Shown here: positions 35,681 through 46,494 of the stretch, one piece after another
Numbering within the stretch: the stretch's first letter is position 1
How the letters are laid out: each line of letters begins with the position of its first letter
Source of the DNA: Polaribacter sp. WD7
GTDB lineage: Bacteria > Bacteroidota > Bacteroidia > Flavobacteriales > Flavobacteriaceae
Length of the DNA: 64,000 nucleotides
Assembly: GCF_003335085.1 (NCBI RefSeq)
Contig: NZ_QPEJ01000015.1
Location: 248,001 to 312,000, forward strand
Direction: 5' to 3'
Made by a program: the position numbers and the translations under genes
The notes under the pieces: generated by a model
Seen by the model: the letters and a program-made list of their open reading frames with translations, nothing else
Told to the model about the DNA's origin: nothing
The model's database searches: none

Positions 35681-36007
35681 ATGTCAAAAGTTAAAAAAGG
35701 TGTTTATGATTTTTTAAGAGGTAGTTTCCTTACGGATGAATCTGCTTTTAGAAATTGGCGAATTATCATTTTTGTCGTCGTTTTGTTGTTGATAATGATT
35801 TCTAGTGCGCATAAGGCAGATAAAAAAGTAATTAAAATATCAGAATTAAATAAAAAGAAAAGAGAGCTAAGAGCAGAATATGTAGATACGGGTACCATTT
35901 TAATGAGAATGAAAATGGAATCCAATATCAGAGAAAAAGCAAAAGTTAGAGGTTTAAAACCTTCCTTGATACCCCCAAAAAAAATTAAAGTAATCATTAA
36001 AGAATAA
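35681..36007 (+). CDS. ftsL: Cell division protein FtsL-like
   Basis: 108 residues. A short cytoplasmic N-terminus is followed by one membrane helix at about 27-44 (WRIIIFVVVLLLIMISS), then a Lys/Glu-rich coiled-coil segment of about 60 residues with heptad character. Size, topology and position between rsmH and the division transpeptidase identify FtsL, part of the FtsQLB subcomplex. Sequence conservation of FtsL is low, so context carries the call. Confidence 0.88.
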   Translation: MSKVKKGVYDFLRGSFLTDESAFRNWRIIIFVVVLLLIMISSAHKADKKVIKISELNKKKRELRAEYVDTGTILMRMKMESNIREKAKVRGLKPSLIPPKKIKVIIKE

Positions 36008-36012
36008 TAAAA

Positions 36013-37998
36013 TTGGCAACTCATAAAAAAAGCATACTCAAAAAATTCTACTTGGTAGGTGCTTTTATGACGCTTTTTTTGATGGCTATTGTATTACGTA
36101 TATTTAATATTCAATACAAAGAAGGTGAGAAGTATAGAAAACTTTCTACAGAATTAACTATCAAGCAAGATACTATATACGCTAATAAAGGAAATGTTTA
36201 TGCATCTGATGGGAATTTGTTAGCAACATCAATGTCTAAGTTTACCATTAGAATGGATGTTATGGCAGCAGTAATTAACGGAATTTTCGAAAAAAATGTA
36301 GCTGCTTTGTCAAGAGAATTGTCTAAAATGTTTGGCAAGTCGCAACAATACTATCAAAATAAACTAAGAAGGGCTAAGAATAAGAGAAATAGGTATCTGC
36401 TTATTGCAAGAAATGTAGGTTACGTAGATTATTTAAAAATAAAGCAATTTCCAATCTTTAAAGAAGGTGTGTATAAAGGAGGGTTCATTGCAATTCAAAA
36501 AACGGTTCGTGCACATCCTATTGGTAAAATAGCAGAACGAACTATTGGTTATGATGATTATAGGGGTGAAGCTGGTATAGAGGGTGCTTTTGCAGAATTT
36601 ATGCAAGGCGAAAACGGTTTGCGATGGAAACAAAAGATTGCAAAAAACCAATGGAAACCTATTAATGATATCAACGAAAAAGAACCTGTAGATGGACATG
36701 ATATCATTACAACTATAGATGTAAATATTCAAGACATCACACATCATGCATTGTTGGGAAGTTTAGAGTATTTTGAAGCAGATCATGGTTGCGCTGTGGT
36801 TATGGAGACTGCAACAGGAGAGGTAAAAGCAATTTCTAATTTAGGAAGAACTTCTAAAGGTACGTATTATGAAAAGAGAAATTATGCGGTTTGGGAGAGT
36901 CATGAGCCTGGTTCTACATTCAAGCTAGCCAGCTTAATGATCGCTTTAGATGATAAAAAAATAGATACATCTACCATTGTTGATACGGAGAAAGGACGAA
37001 TTTTTATACATAAAAAGAAAGTAGAAGACTCTAGAAGAGGTGGCTATGGTAAAATTTCTGCGGCAAGGGTTTTTGAGGTGTCATCCAACGTAGGTATTGT
37101 AAAACTCATAAGAAAACATTATGACAATCAACCAGAAAAATTTATTTCTAAGTTAGAATCGTATGGTTTTACAAAGCCAATCGGTTTTCAAATTAAAGGA
37201 GAAGGAAAGCCATACGTGCCAAATCCTAAAGATAAAAGTTGGAGTAAAATTTCTTTAGAATGGATGTCTTGGGGTTATGGGGTTTCTGTTACACCAATGC
37301 AAACACTAATGTTTTACAATGCTGTAGCAAATAATGGAATTATGGTAAAGCCAAGATTTATAAAAGAGTTGAGACGAGAAAATAAAACTGAAAAAATCTT
37401 TGAAACAGAAGTTGTAAACCCTCAAATAGCCTCAGACGAAACGTTGAGAAAAATTAGAAAAGTGATGGAAAATGTGGTTGTTAAAGGAACAGCAGATAAT
37501 ATTTACTCTCCAAACTTTTCTATGGCAGGAAAAACGGGTACTGCCAAAAAAGTTGTAAACGGTATTTATTCTACTAAACATTATGTGGCTTCATTTGCAG
37601 GTTTTTTTCCAGCTGAAAACCCTAAATACTCTTGTATTGTTGTGGTTCATGACCCTAAAAAAGAAAAAGGATATTACGGTGCTACAGTTGCAGCGCCTGT
37701 ATTTAAAGAAATTGCTCAAAAAATATACACCACAACCCCTATAGATAAACAATCTGTAGATGATAAAGTGGAGTTTGCTGTCTTAGAAAATCGATATAAA
37801 GAGTTTGATGAAATTATTCAAAAGACGTACAATAAAATTCCAGATGTAGTGGGTATGTCTGCAATGGATGCGTTGTCTTTGTTAGAAAATATAGGGCTAA
37901 AGGTAAAACTTTATGGAGTAGGAAAAGTGAAGTCTCAATCACTTAAAAAAGGAGAGCAACTCATTAAAGGAAAAACAATTATTTTAAAACTTTCGTAA
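36013..37998 (+). CDS. ftsI: Division-specific penicillin-binding protein (FtsI/PBP3 type) with PASTA
   Basis: 661 residues from a TTG start 5 bases after the ftsL stop; no ATG is available upstream in frame. One N-terminal membrane helix (about 12-30), a dimerisation domain, then the transpeptidase domain with SxxK in PGSTFKLAS (Ser near 299), SxN in VSSNVG and KTG in AGKTGTAKK. A C-terminal PASTA domain starts near 611 (IPDVVGMSAMDAL). It crosslinks septal peptidoglycan together with FtsW. Confidence 0.95.
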   Translation: MATHKKSILKKFYLVGAFMTLFLMAIVLRIFNIQYKEGEKYRKLSTELTIKQDTIYANKGNVYASDGNLLATSMSKFTIRMDVMAAVINGIFEKNVAALSRELSKMFGKSQQYYQNKLRRAKNKRNRYLLIARNVGYVDYLKIKQFPIFKEGVYKGGFIAIQKTVRAHPIGKIAERTIGYDDYRGEAGIEGAFAEFMQGENGLRWKQKIAKNQWKPINDINEKEPVDGHDIITTIDVNIQDITHHALLGSLEYFEADHGCAVVMETATGEVKAISNLGRTSKGTYYEKRNYAVWESHEPGSTFKLASLMIALDDKKIDTSTIVDTEKGRIFIHKKKVEDSRRGGYGKISAARVFEVSSNVGIVKLIRKHYDNQPEKFISKLESYGFTKPIGFQIKGEGKPYVPNPKDKSWSKISLEWMSWGYGVSVTPMQTLMFYNAVANNGIMVKPRFIKELRRENKTEKIFETEVVNPQIASDETLRKIRKVMENVVVKGTADNIYSPNFSMAGKTGTAKKVVNGIYSTKHYVASFAGFFPAENPKYSCIVVVHDPKKEKGYYGATVAAPVFKEIAQKIYTTTPIDKQSVDDKVEFAVLENRYKEFDEIIQKTYNKIPDVVGMSAMDALSLLENIGLKVKLYGVGKVKSQSLKKGEQLIKGKTIILKLS

Positions 37999-37999
37999 G

Positions 38000-39466
38000 C
38001 TGAAAAATTTAAAAGACATATTGTATCAAGTTGGCATTCAACAAGTGTTTGGAGTAACAAATATAGCTGTTAATTCTGTAGTTTTTGATTCTAGAAAAGT
38101 AGCTAAGAACGATGTTTTTGTTGCTCAAAAAGGGGTAACTGTAGATGGTCATTTATATATTGATAAAGCAATTGGTTTGGGTGCTATAGCTATTGTTTGT
38201 GAAGATTTCCCAAAAGACAAAAAAACAGGTGTTACCTATATACAGGTGTCAGATGCAAATGTTGCATTGGCAGTTTTGGCATCAAATTTTTATGACAACC
38301 CTTCTTCTAAATTACCATTGATTGGGGTGACAGGAACCAATGGTAAAACAACCGTTACATCACTGTTGTATCAATTATTTAAAAAAGCAGGATATAAAGT
38401 TGGCTTATTGTCTACGGTAAAAATTTTGGTTGACCAAGAAGAGTTTAAAGCAACACATACCACACCAGATTCACTAACAATAAACAGATACCTAGATAAA
38501 ATGGTAGAGGCTGGTGTAGATTATTGTTTTATGGAGGTTAGTTCACATGGTATTCATCAAAAAAGAACAGGTGGTTTAACATTTACTGGTGGAATATTTA
38601 CCAACCTTACTCACGATCATTTGGATTATCATAAAACATTTGCTGAATATAGAAATGTTAAAAAATATTTTTTTGACAATTTACCAAAATCCGCTTTTGC
38701 GTTAACTAATATTGATGATAAAAACGGCGATTTTATGTTGCAAAACACAAGAGCTAAAAAATATAGCTATGCCGCAAAAACAATAGCAGATTACAAAGTT
38801 AAAATTTTAGAAAAACAATTTTCAGGAAGCTTATTAAAGTTGAATGATATTGAGGTTTGGACAAAATTAATAGGCGGTTTTAATGCCTATAATTTACTTG
38901 CAATATACGCAACAGCAGAATTGTTAGGTTTAGAAAAATTAGAAATCCTTAGAATTATAAGTCAGTTAGAAAATGTAAGTGGTCGTTTTGAGTATGTGGT
39001 TTCAAATGATAATATTACGGCTATCGTAGATTATGCACATACACCAGATGCTTTAAAAAATGTGTTGGAAACCATCAATTCTATACGAACTGGTAACGAA
39101 AAATTAATCACAGTTGTGGGTTGCGGAGGAGATAGAGATAAAACCAAAAGGGCTAAAATGGCAAATATTGCTTCCCAATTAAGTAATCAAGCCATTTTTA
39201 CCTCAGATAATCCAAGAACTGAAAACCCGCAAGCCATTATTGACGAAATGGAAAATGGGGTGCCTGCTGAAAACTATAAAAAAACAATATCCATTTTAGA
39301 TAGAAGACAAGCAATAAAAACGGCTTGTAAATTTTCTGAAAGCGGAGATATTATTCTAATTGCTGGAAAAGGACATGAAAATTATCAAGAAGTAAATGGG
39401 GTGCGTTTTCATTTTGATGATTTAGAAGAAGTAACTCATTGTTTCAATCAACTAAAAAACACCTAA
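38000..39466 (+). CDS. murE: UDP-N-acetylmuramoyl-tripeptide synthetase MurE
   Basis: 488 residues if started at CTG 38000. There is no ATG or GTG between the in-frame stop at 37985 and the TTG at 38021. The TTG start would drop seven residues (KNLKDI region) that belong to the usual flavobacterial MurE N-terminus, so CTG is preferred. Motifs: [15 protein letters not shown] (ATP P-loop), [27 protein letters not shown] and DNPRTENP, the last being the meso-diaminopimelate specificity loop (DNPR). It adds the third amino acid to UDP-MurNAc-L-Ala-D-Glu. Confidence 0.95.
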   Translation: MKNLKDILYQVGIQQVFGVTNIAVNSVVFDSRKVAKNDVFVAQKGVTVDGHLYIDKAIGLGAIAIVCEDFPKDKKTGVTYIQVSDANVALAVLASNFYDNPSSKLPLIGVTGTNGKTTVTSLLYQLFKKAGYKVGLLSTVKILVDQEEFKATHTTPDSLTINRYLDKMVEAGVDYCFMEVSSHGIHQKRTGGLTFTGGIFTNLTHDHLDYHKTFAEYRNVKKYFFDNLPKSAFALTNIDDKNGDFMLQNTRAKKYSYAAKTIADYKVKILEKQFSGSLLKLNDIEVWTKLIGGFNAYNLLAIYATAELLGLEKLEILRIISQLENVSGRFEYVVSNDNITAIVDYAHTPDALKNVLETINSIRTGNEKLITVVGCGGDRDKTKRAKMANIASQLSNQAIFTSDNPRTENPQAIIDEMENGVPAENYKKTISILDRRQAIKTACKFSESGDIILIAGKGHENYQEVNGVRFHFDDLEEVTHCFNQLKNT

Positions 39467-39467
39467 A

Positions 39468-40694
39468 ATGCTGTATTATTTATTCGAATATCTAGAAAGT
39501 CAATTTAGTTTCCCAGGAGCTAGTGTATTTCAATTTATCACGTTTAGGGCAGCTGCAGCATTTGTTCTATCAATACTGATTTCTGCTATCTATGGTAAAA
39601 GAATAATCAATTTTTTAAGAAAACAACAAGTAGGAGAAACTGTTCGTGATTTAGGTTTAGAGGGTCAAAAACAAAAAACAGGTACACCAACAATGGGTGG
39701 AATAATAATTATTCTAGCAACCTTAATTCCTGTTATACTGCTTACTAAATTAGATAATATTTACATAATACTGTTAATTATTACAACAGTTTGGATGGGG
39801 TTAATTGGGTTTTTAGATGATTATATAAAAGTATTTAAAAAAGACAAAGAAGGTTTAAAGGGTAAATTTAAGGTTTTAGGGCAAGTGGGGTTAGGTGTAA
39901 TTGTTGGGTCTTTATTGTATTTTAATGAAGGTGTAACTATAAAAGAGCAACTTCCTGCAGAACAGCAGATTTTTCAGGAAAATGGACGAAAAAAAGTTTT
40001 TGGAGAAGCTCATAAATCTACCAAAACAACAGTTCCTTTTTTTAAAAATAACGAGTTAGAATACGCAAAAGTACTAAGTTTTTTAGGTGATGGATATGAA
40101 AAGTATGGATGGATTGTTTTCATTTTTATAACGGTATTTATTGTAACAGGTATCTCAAATGGTGCCAATTTAACAGACGGTATAGATGGTTTGGCAGCAG
40201 GGTCTTCAGCTATAATGGTAGTCACATTGGCTGTTTTTGCGTGGGTGTCTGGTAATATCATATTTGCAGATTATTTAGATGTAATGTACATACCAGATTC
40301 AGGAGAAATGACGGTTTTTATTCTTGCTTTTGCGGGGGCTTTAATAGGTTTTTTATGGTATAACACATACCCAGCTCAAGTGTTTATGGGAGATACAGGA
40401 AGTTTAACTATTGGCGGTATTATTGCTGTAATAGCTATTGCTATTCGTAAAGAGTTGTTATTGCCTATTCTAGCAGGAATTTTTGTGGTAGAAAATTTAT
40501 CGGTAATTCTTCAGGTTTCTTGGTTTAAATACACAAAAAAGAAATTTGGAGAAGGAAGACGAATTTTTAAGATGTCGCCCTTACATCATCATTATCAGAA
40601 ATTAAGTTATCATGAAAGTAAAATTGTAGTTCGTTTTTGGATTGTCGGTATTTTACTAGCGGTAGTTTCTATAGCAACATTGAAATTGAGGTAA
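39468..40694 (+). CDS. mraY: Phospho-N-acetylmuramoyl-pentapeptide-transferase MraY
   Basis: 408 residues with about ten membrane helices. Conserved elements: [11 protein letters not shown] near 70, [16 protein letters not shown] (the DD metal site) near 118, [12 protein letters not shown] near 231 and [11 protein letters not shown] near 305, then the MSPLHHHYQ histidines near 365. An extra hydrophilic insert of about 60 residues (about 160-215) is longer than in E. coli MraY but looks usual for this class. It makes lipid I at the inner membrane. It starts 1 base after murE and ends directly at murD. Confidence 0.97.
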   Translation: MLYYLFEYLESQFSFPGASVFQFITFRAAAAFVLSILISAIYGKRIINFLRKQQVGETVRDLGLEGQKQKTGTPTMGGIIIILATLIPVILLTKLDNIYIILLIITTVWMGLIGFLDDYIKVFKKDKEGLKGKFKVLGQVGLGVIVGSLLYFNEGVTIKEQLPAEQQIFQENGRKKVFGEAHKSTKTTVPFFKNNELEYAKVLSFLGDGYEKYGWIVFIFITVFIVTGISNGANLTDGIDGLAAGSSAIMVVTLAVFAWVSGNIIFADYLDVMYIPDSGEMTVFILAFAGALIGFLWYNTYPAQVFMGDTGSLTIGGIIAVIAIAIRKELLLPILAGIFVVENLSVILQVSWFKYTKKKFGEGRRIFKMSPLHHHYQKLSYHESKIVVRFWIVGILLAVVSIATLKLR

Positions 40695-42029
40695 ATGAAA
40701 CGATTGGTAATTCTTGGAGGAGGAGAAAGCGGTGTAGGTACAGCCATTTTGGGTAAACAAAAAGGTTATGAAGTTTTTGTGTCTGATAAAGGAGAAATAG
40801 CATCAAACTATAAAAAAGTTCTTATACATAATGAAATAGATTTTGAGGAAAAACAACACACAGAAAGCAAAATCATAAACGCAGATGTGGTCATGAAAAG
40901 TCCTGGTATTCCAGAGAAAGTTCCTTTAGTTGTTATGTTAAAAAGATTAGCTATACCTGTAATTTCAGAAATAGAATTTGCTGCAAAGTATACAGATGCT
41001 ACACTTATAACAATTACAGGCTCTAACGGAAAAACAACTACAACACTGCTAACGCATCATATTTTAAAAAATGCAGGGTTAAATGTTGGTATTGCAGGTA
41101 ATATAGGGGTAAGTTTTGCGCAACAAGTTGCTGAACAAACCTATAAAAACTATGTTTTAGAGATAAGTAGTTTTCAGTTAGATGGTATTAAAGAGTTTAA
41201 CAGCCATATTGCAATTTTAACCAATATTACACCAGACCATTTAGATAGATATGAATATGATTTTAACAAATATGTAGCTTCAAAATTTAACATTACTAAA
41301 AATCAAAAACCAACCGATTATTTAATTTATGATGCAGATGATGAAGTAATTAATACTTGGTTACAAACAAATAAAACAACAGCAAAATTAGTTCCTTTTT
41401 CAATTGAAAAAGAATTGAAATTTGGAGCTTACGTAAAAGACAACAATATAATAATCAACATAAACAAAGAAAAAATAATTATGCCACTATCCACCTTATC
41501 AGTAAAAGGAAAACACAATACAAAAAATGCTATGGCAGCTACAATGGCTGCGCAATTATTAAAAGTTCGAAAAGAATCTATCAAAGAAAGTTTGTCAAGT
41601 TTTGAAGGTGCAGAACACCGTCTTGAAAATGTTGTAAAATTAAGAGATGTTCAATACATAAACGATTCTAAAGCTACCAATGTTAATGCAACTTTTTATG
41701 CTTTAGAATGTATGGATAGGCCAACTGTTTGGATAGTAGGAGGTGTAGATAAAGGAAATGATTATAATGATTTGCTAGCTTTAGTAAGAGAGAAGGTAAA
41801 AGCAATTGTGTGTTTGGGTACAGATAATGACAAAATAAAAAACACATTTGGTAATGTGGTAGATATTATAGTTGAAACAGCAGGAGCAGAAGAGGCTGTA
41901 AAAGTATCTCATAAACTAGCAGAAAAAGGAGATGCTGTTCTGTTATCACCTGCGTGTGCAAGTTTTGATTTGTTCGAGAATTATGAGGATAGAGGACGTC
42001 AGTTCAAAAAAGCAGTAAGAAATTTATAG
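40695..42029 (+). CDS. murD: UDP-N-acetylmuramoylalanine-D-glutamate ligase MurD
   Basis: 444 residues. The N-terminal nucleotide-binding motif is LGGGESGVGTA. The Mur ligase P-loop ITGSNGKTTTT lies near 113, EISSFQLDG near 156, TNITPDHLDRY near 176, NDSKATN near 319 and SPACASFDLFENYEDRG near 417. It adds D-glutamate to UDP-MurNAc-L-alanine. The ATG follows the mraY stop with no gap. A 90-base gap with a small palindrome separates it from ftsW, the largest gap inside the cluster. Confidence 0.97.
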   Translation: MKRLVILGGGESGVGTAILGKQKGYEVFVSDKGEIASNYKKVLIHNEIDFEEKQHTESKIINADVVMKSPGIPEKVPLVVMLKRLAIPVISEIEFAAKYTDATLITITGSNGKTTTTLLTHHILKNAGLNVGIAGNIGVSFAQQVAEQTYKNYVLEISSFQLDGIKEFNSHIAILTNITPDHLDRYEYDFNKYVASKFNITKNQKPTDYLIYDADDEVINTWLQTNKTTAKLVPFSIEKELKFGAYVKDNNIIININKEKIIMPLSTLSVKGKHNTKNAMAATMAAQLLKVRKESIKESLSSFEGAEHRLENVVKLRDVQYINDSKATNVNATFYALECMDRPTVWIVGGVDKGNDYNDLLALVREKVKAIVCLGTDNDKIKNTFGNVVDIIVETAGAEEAVKVSHKLAEKGDAVLLSPACASFDLFENYEDRGRQFKKAVRNL

Positions 42030-42087
42030 TATATTATGATTTCTGCTTAGGTAAGATATAATCATTAAAAAGAAATATATTAATATA

Positions 42088-42107
42088 ATTCCTGTTTTCA
42101 CAGGAAT
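42088..42107. repeat. Small palindromic element between murD and ftsW
   Basis: ATTCCTG-6 bases-CAGGAAT, a perfect 7-base stem, followed by GACA. It resembles the TTCCTGnnnnnnCAGGAATGAC-type palindromes dispersed in many bacterial genomes, including Flavobacteriia. Confidence 0.55.
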
Positions 42108-42119
42108 GACAAAAAAGAA

Positions 42120-43346
42120 ATGAAAACCATATTTCAACATATAAAAGGAGATAAAACTATTTGGGCAATAGTGGCTATTTTGGCAATATTCTCGTTTATG
42201 CCAGTGTATAGCGCAAGCACAAACCTGGTGTATGTTGTGGGATTTGGTTCTACTTTTGGCCATTTGATTAAGCATATTGTCTTACTGTTTTTTGGTTTTT
42301 TAATAATCTATGGTGTACATAAAATTCCGTATAGATATTTCTCTGGCGGATCAGTTATAATGCTTCCTGTAGTTATTATTTTATTGATATTTACTTTGGC
42401 ACAAGGAACAACAATAGGAGGCGCAAATGCAAGTAGATGGATTAGGATAGGTGGTATTGGTTTTCAACCTTCTACATTAGCTAGTTTGGTTTTAATGGCT
42501 TATGTGGCTAGGTATTTGGCAAAAAATAAGGAAAAAGAAATTAATTTTAAAGAAAGTATGTGGCAATTGTGGTTGCCTGTATCAATGGTTTTGTTATTAA
42601 TTTTGCCAGCAAACTTTTCTACAGCAGCTATCATTTTTATGATGATTTTGGTTGTTGCTTTTTTAGGAGGATATCCGTTGAAGTACTTAGGTTTTATTTT
42701 AGGATCTGGCATAGTGGCATTGTCTATCTTTATTTTAATTGCTAAAGCTTTTCCAGATGCAATGCCTAATAGGGTACAAACTTGGGAAAATAGAATTTCT
42801 AGATTTTTTCCTTCAAAAGAAGAAGAGAGCCAAAAAAAAGGAACGCAGCATAATATAAAAAGAACTGAAAATTATCAGGTAGAAAAAGCAAAAATAGCTA
42901 TTGCTACTGGTGGAGTTTTAGGGCTTGGTCCAGGAAAAAGTATACAAAAAAACTTCTTATATGCATCAGAGTCTGATTTTATTTTTGCCATTATAGTTGA
43001 AGAATATGGTTTGGTTGGTGGCTTTTTAATTGTCTCTATTTACTTTATTTTACTATTTAGAATTTTTGTGGTCGTAAAAAAAACAACTACAATTTTTGGA
43101 ACATTGTTGGTGCTTGGTTTAGGAATTCCAATTATTGCTCAAGCAACTATAAATATGGCAGTTGCAACTAATTTGTTTCCTGTGACGGGGCAGACATTAC
43201 CGTTAATTAGTAGTGGAGGAACGTCCATTTGGATGACCTGTGTAGCACTTGGAATTATTTTGAGCGTTAGTACATCTAAACAAGAAACAGAAGAAGATAT
43301 TTTAGATGATAACCCTTTAGACATATTGCATGAAACAATCGATTAA
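42120..43346 (+). CDS. ftsW: Septal peptidoglycan glycosyltransferase FtsW
   Basis: 408 residues with about ten membrane helices of the SEDS family. Recognisable segments: [13 protein letters not shown] near 101, [18 protein letters not shown] near 160 with the catalytic Asp position replaced in my reading by Asn-Phe-Ser, [14 protein letters not shown] near 263 and [10 protein letters not shown] near 358. FtsW polymerises lipid II at the septum with FtsI. The C-terminal 17 bases overlap murG. Confidence 0.95.
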   Translation: MKTIFQHIKGDKTIWAIVAILAIFSFMPVYSASTNLVYVVGFGSTFGHLIKHIVLLFFGFLIIYGVHKIPYRYFSGGSVIMLPVVIILLIFTLAQGTTIGGANASRWIRIGGIGFQPSTLASLVLMAYVARYLAKNKEKEINFKESMWQLWLPVSMVLLLILPANFSTAAIIFMMILVVAFLGGYPLKYLGFILGSGIVALSIFILIAKAFPDAMPNRVQTWENRISRFFPSKEEESQKKGTQHNIKRTENYQVEKAKIAIATGGVLGLGPGKSIQKNFLYASESDFIFAIIVEEYGLVGGFLIVSIYFILLFRIFVVVKKTTTIFGTLLVLGLGIPIIAQATINMAVATNLFPVTGQTLPLISSGGTSIWMTCVALGIILSVSTSKQETEEDILDDNPLDILHETID

Positions 43347-44424
43347 CATACTAATTTCTGGAGGTGGAACAGGGGGGCATATTTACCCTGCTATCGCCAT
43401 TGCAAACGAATTGAAATTGCGTTTCCCTGATGCCAATTTTTTATTTGTTGGTGCAAAAGATAAAATGGAGATGGAAAAAGTGCCTCAAGCAGGTTATGAA
43501 ATTAAAGGATTGTGGATTTCAGGAATTCAACGAAAAGCAATTATAGATAATTTTTCATTTCCTTTTAAAATGATAAATAGTTTGTCTAAAGCAGCAAAAA
43601 TAATTAGACAATTTAAACCAGACGTTGCTATAGGTACTGGAGGTTTTGCAAGTGGACCAACATTAATTATGGCAAATAGAAAAGGAATTCCCACTCTAAT
43701 TCAAGAACAAAATTCTTATCCAGGAATAACCAATAAATTACTTGGAAAAAGAGCGCATAAAATCTGTGTGGCTTATGATCATTTAGAACGTTTTTTTCCG
43801 GCCAACAAAATTGTAAAAACAGGAAACCCTGTTCGTCAAGACTTGTTGTCTATTCACTCTAAAACAGAAGAAGGCAAGTTGTTCTTTGATTTAGGAAGAG
43901 ATACAAAAACATTGTTGATTTTAGGGGGTAGTTTAGGAGCTAAAGCAATAAACCAGTTGATAGAAAAAAATTTAGAATTTTTTAAAAAACAAGATGTACA
44001 GATAATTTGGCAGTGCGGAAAATCGTATTATCAAGAGTATAAAAAATATAATGATTTAGAACATGTGCAAGTTCACGAATTTTTAAATAGAATGGATTTG
44101 GCTTATGCCGCTGCAGATATTATTGTTTCTAGGTCTGGTGCAAGTTCTGTTTCTGAATTATGTATAGTTGGTAAACCAGTAATCTTTATCCCTTCACCTA
44201 ACGTGGCAGAAGATCATCAAACTAAAAATGCCAAAGCAATAGCAGATCAGCATGGGGCATTACTGTTAAAAGAAAGTGAGTTAGGTACCTTTCCAATTGT
44301 ATTTGAAACTTTACTAAAAGATAAAGGAAAACAAGAGCACCTTTCAGAAAATATACACGAATTGGCGCTACCAGGAGCAACAACTGATATTGTAAACGAA
44401 ATCGAAAAGCTATTAAAAAATTGA
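43330..44424 (+). CDS. murG: UDP-GlcNAc:lipid I N-acetylglucosaminyltransferase MurG
   Basis: 364 residues. It opens with [19 protein letters not shown] (lipid-binding glycine loop) and has GTGGFASGP near 99, [11 protein letters not shown] near 121, [11 protein letters not shown] near 198 and the UDP-GlcNAc site [11 protein letters not shown] near 261. GT28 family; it adds GlcNAc to lipid I on the inner membrane. It overlaps ftsW at its start and murC at its end (TTGA). Confidence 0.97.
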   Translation: MKQSINILISGGGTGGHIYPAIAIANELKLRFPDANFLFVGAKDKMEMEKVPQAGYEIKGLWISGIQRKAIIDNFSFPFKMINSLSKAAKIIRQFKPDVAIGTGGFASGPTLIMANRKGIPTLIQEQNSYPGITNKLLGKRAHKICVAYDHLERFFPANKIVKTGNPVRQDLLSIHSKTEEGKLFFDLGRDTKTLLILGGSLGAKAINQLIEKNLEFFKKQDVQIIWQCGKSYYQEYKKYNDLEHVQVHEFLNRMDLAYAAADIIVSRSGASSVSELCIVGKPVIFIPSPNVAEDHQTKNAKAIADQHGALLLKESELGTFPIVFETLLKDKGKQEHLSENIHELALPGATTDIVNEIEKLLKN

Positions 44425-45773
44425 AATTAAACAGCATACATACTATTTATTTTTTAGGCATTGGAGGTATAGGAATGAGTGCAATTGCTCGTTATTTTAT
44501 AGCGAATGGAAAACAGGTTTCGGGTTATGATAAAACAGCTTCTCCTATAACCAAAGATTTAGAAAAATTGGGGGTGGTAGTTCATTTTGATGAAGCCTTA
44601 GCTAGTATTCCTATATCATATTTAAATAATAAAAAAACACTGGTTGTGTACACACCTGCTATTTCAAAAGAAAATACGGCGTTGACATATTTTATAGACA
44701 ACAATTTTACCGTGCTAAAAAGAGCTGACATTCTTGGAGAAATTACCAAAACAACGTTTTGTTTGGCAGTTGCAGGTACACACGGTAAAACTACCACGTC
44801 ATCTATTTTAGGCCATATAATGGTTCAAGAAAAGGCTACTTCATTTTTAGGAGGAATAGCAGAGAATTACAATTCTAATCTAATTTTGGGAGAAGATAAA
44901 GTTAGCGTTGTAGAGGCTGATGAATTTGATCGTTCGTTTTTAAAACTAAATCCAGATATAGCATGTGTAACGTCTATGGATGACGATCATTTGGATATTT
45001 ACGGAGAACCAGAAGCCCTTAAAGAGTCTTTTATAGCTTTTGCAAACAAGGTTTCTAATACGCTAGTTGTAGCTAAAGGGTTGCCGCTTAAAGGGCTTAC
45101 TTATGCTGTTGAAGAAGCAGCGGATTATGAAGCTTTTAATGTTAAAATAGAAAAAGGAAAATATGTTTTTGATGTAAAAACACCAACATCACAAATACAA
45201 AATATTCAATTTCATTTGCCAGGTAAGCATAATGTAATGAATGCTTTGGCTGCCTTAGCTATGGCAGATGTTTATGGTGTTTCTTTAGAAAAGATAAAAA
45301 ATAGTTTAGCTACTTTTAAAGGTGTAATGCGTCGTTTTTCATATAAAATTAAAACAGATGATTTTGTTTTGATAGACGATTATGCACATCATCCAACAGA
45401 AATTAATGCCGTAGAAAATGCTGTGAGAGAAATGTATCCTAATAAAAAGGTTATGGTAGTTTTTCAACCACATTTGTTTTCTAGAACACAAGATTTTATT
45501 GATGATTTTGCTACTGCTTTATCAAAGTTTGATGAGGTAGTTTTATTAGATATTTACCCAGCTAGAGAACAACCGATAAAAGGTGTGAGTTCTAACTGGT
45601 TGTTACAGAGGATGGATCATCAACATAAAAAATTAAGTCAAAAAGAAAATATTGTAAAAGATATTAAGAACTCTAGAGCAGAAGTAGTTGTAATGTTAGG
45701 AGCAGGAGATATAGGAGTGTTGATTAATGAGGTTACTCAAGAACTTTTAAAAACAAAGGTAAATGAAGTTTAA
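44421..45773 (+). CDS. murC: UDP-N-acetylmuramate-L-alanine ligase MurC
   Basis: 450 residues from a TTG start that overlaps the murG TGA. Signatures: [18 protein letters not shown]-loop [13 protein letters not shown] near 117, [11 protein letters not shown] near 164, [10 protein letters not shown] near 320 and [10 protein letters not shown] near 347. It joins L-alanine to UDP-MurNAc. It overlaps ftsQ by 11 bases downstream. Confidence 0.97.
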   Translation: MKLNSIHTIYFLGIGGIGMSAIARYFIANGKQVSGYDKTASPITKDLEKLGVVVHFDEALASIPISYLNNKKTLVVYTPAISKENTALTYFIDNNFTVLKRADILGEITKTTFCLAVAGTHGKTTTSSILGHIMVQEKATSFLGGIAENYNSNLILGEDKVSVVEADEFDRSFLKLNPDIACVTSMDDDHLDIYGEPEALKESFIAFANKVSNTLVVAKGLPLKGLTYAVEEAADYEAFNVKIEKGKYVFDVKTPTSQIQNIQFHLPGKHNVMNALAALAMADVYGVSLEKIKNSLATFKGVMRRFSYKIKTDDFVLIDDYAHHPTEINAVENAVREMYPNKKVMVVFQPHLFSRTQDFIDDFATALSKFDEVVLLDIYPAREQPIKGVSSNWLLQRMDHQHKKLSQKENIVKDIKNSRAEVVVMLGAGDIGVLINEVTQELLKTKVNEV

Positions 45774-46488
45774 AAAGACCTTAAAATACATAACATTCCT
45801 TTTGATGATAATAGGTTTGACGTTTTTGTATAGTTTTTCGGTAAAGCGAAATGCAGCAAAAAAAATTGAGAAAATAGTAGTGGAATTTGAAGCAGGAGTC
45901 AACAATTTTTTAACGCATGAGATGGTTAATAAATTGTTAATACAAAATGATACAACCTTGAAAAACCAAGCAAAAACTGTAATAGATTTATATAGTTTAG
46001 AGAACAACGTGCTTAAAAATCCATATGTAGAAAATGCATCTGTTTTTTTAACCATAGATGGTACACTAAAATCAATAATAAAACAACGTACACCTATTGC
46101 AAGAATTATGAGTAATAATTCTTCGTATTATATTGATAAAGAAGGGGTAAAGGTGCCTTTGTCAGATTTGCATTCTGCAAGAGTATTGTTGATTACAGGA
46201 GTAAATATGAGTGAAGATATTAAAGAGATATTACCATTGTTAGCTATCATTTTAGAAGATAATTTTCTAAAAAAAGAAGTAGTGGGTATTCATAAAAAGG
46301 AAGGAGAAGAGTATCAATTTTCCGTTAGAAGTGGAGATTATAAAATTGATTTTGGAACGTTGGCAGAAATTGAAGTAAAATTTAAAAAATTAAAAGCGTT
46401 TTATAACAAAGCATTTTTAGACAAAACGATAGAAAATTATAAAACGATTAATGTAAAATATCACAACCAAGTTGTGTGCACAAAATAA
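45763..46488 (+). CDS. ftsQ: Cell division protein FtsQ/DivIB
   Basis: 241 residues. A short cytoplasmic tail, one membrane helix at about 9-27 (ITFLLMIIGLTFLYSFSV), then a periplasmic part. That part has a POTRA-like region from about 35 to 105 (VVEFEAGVNNFLTHEMVNKLL) and a beta domain containing YYIDKEGVKVPLS. It bridges FtsL/B and the Z-ring machinery. Identity rests on topology, YIDxxG motif and position between murC and ftsA. Confidence 0.92.
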   Translation: MKFKKTLKYITFLLMIIGLTFLYSFSVKRNAAKKIEKIVVEFEAGVNNFLTHEMVNKLLIQNDTTLKNQAKTVIDLYSLENNVLKNPYVENASVFLTIDGTLKSIIKQRTPIARIMSNNSSYYIDKEGVKVPLSDLHSARVLLITGVNMSEDIKEILPLLAIILEDNFLKKEVVGIHKKEGEEYQFSVRSGDYKIDFGTLAEIEVKFKKLKAFYNKAFLDKTIENYKTINVKYHNQVVCTK

Positions 46489-46494
46489 ATCAAA

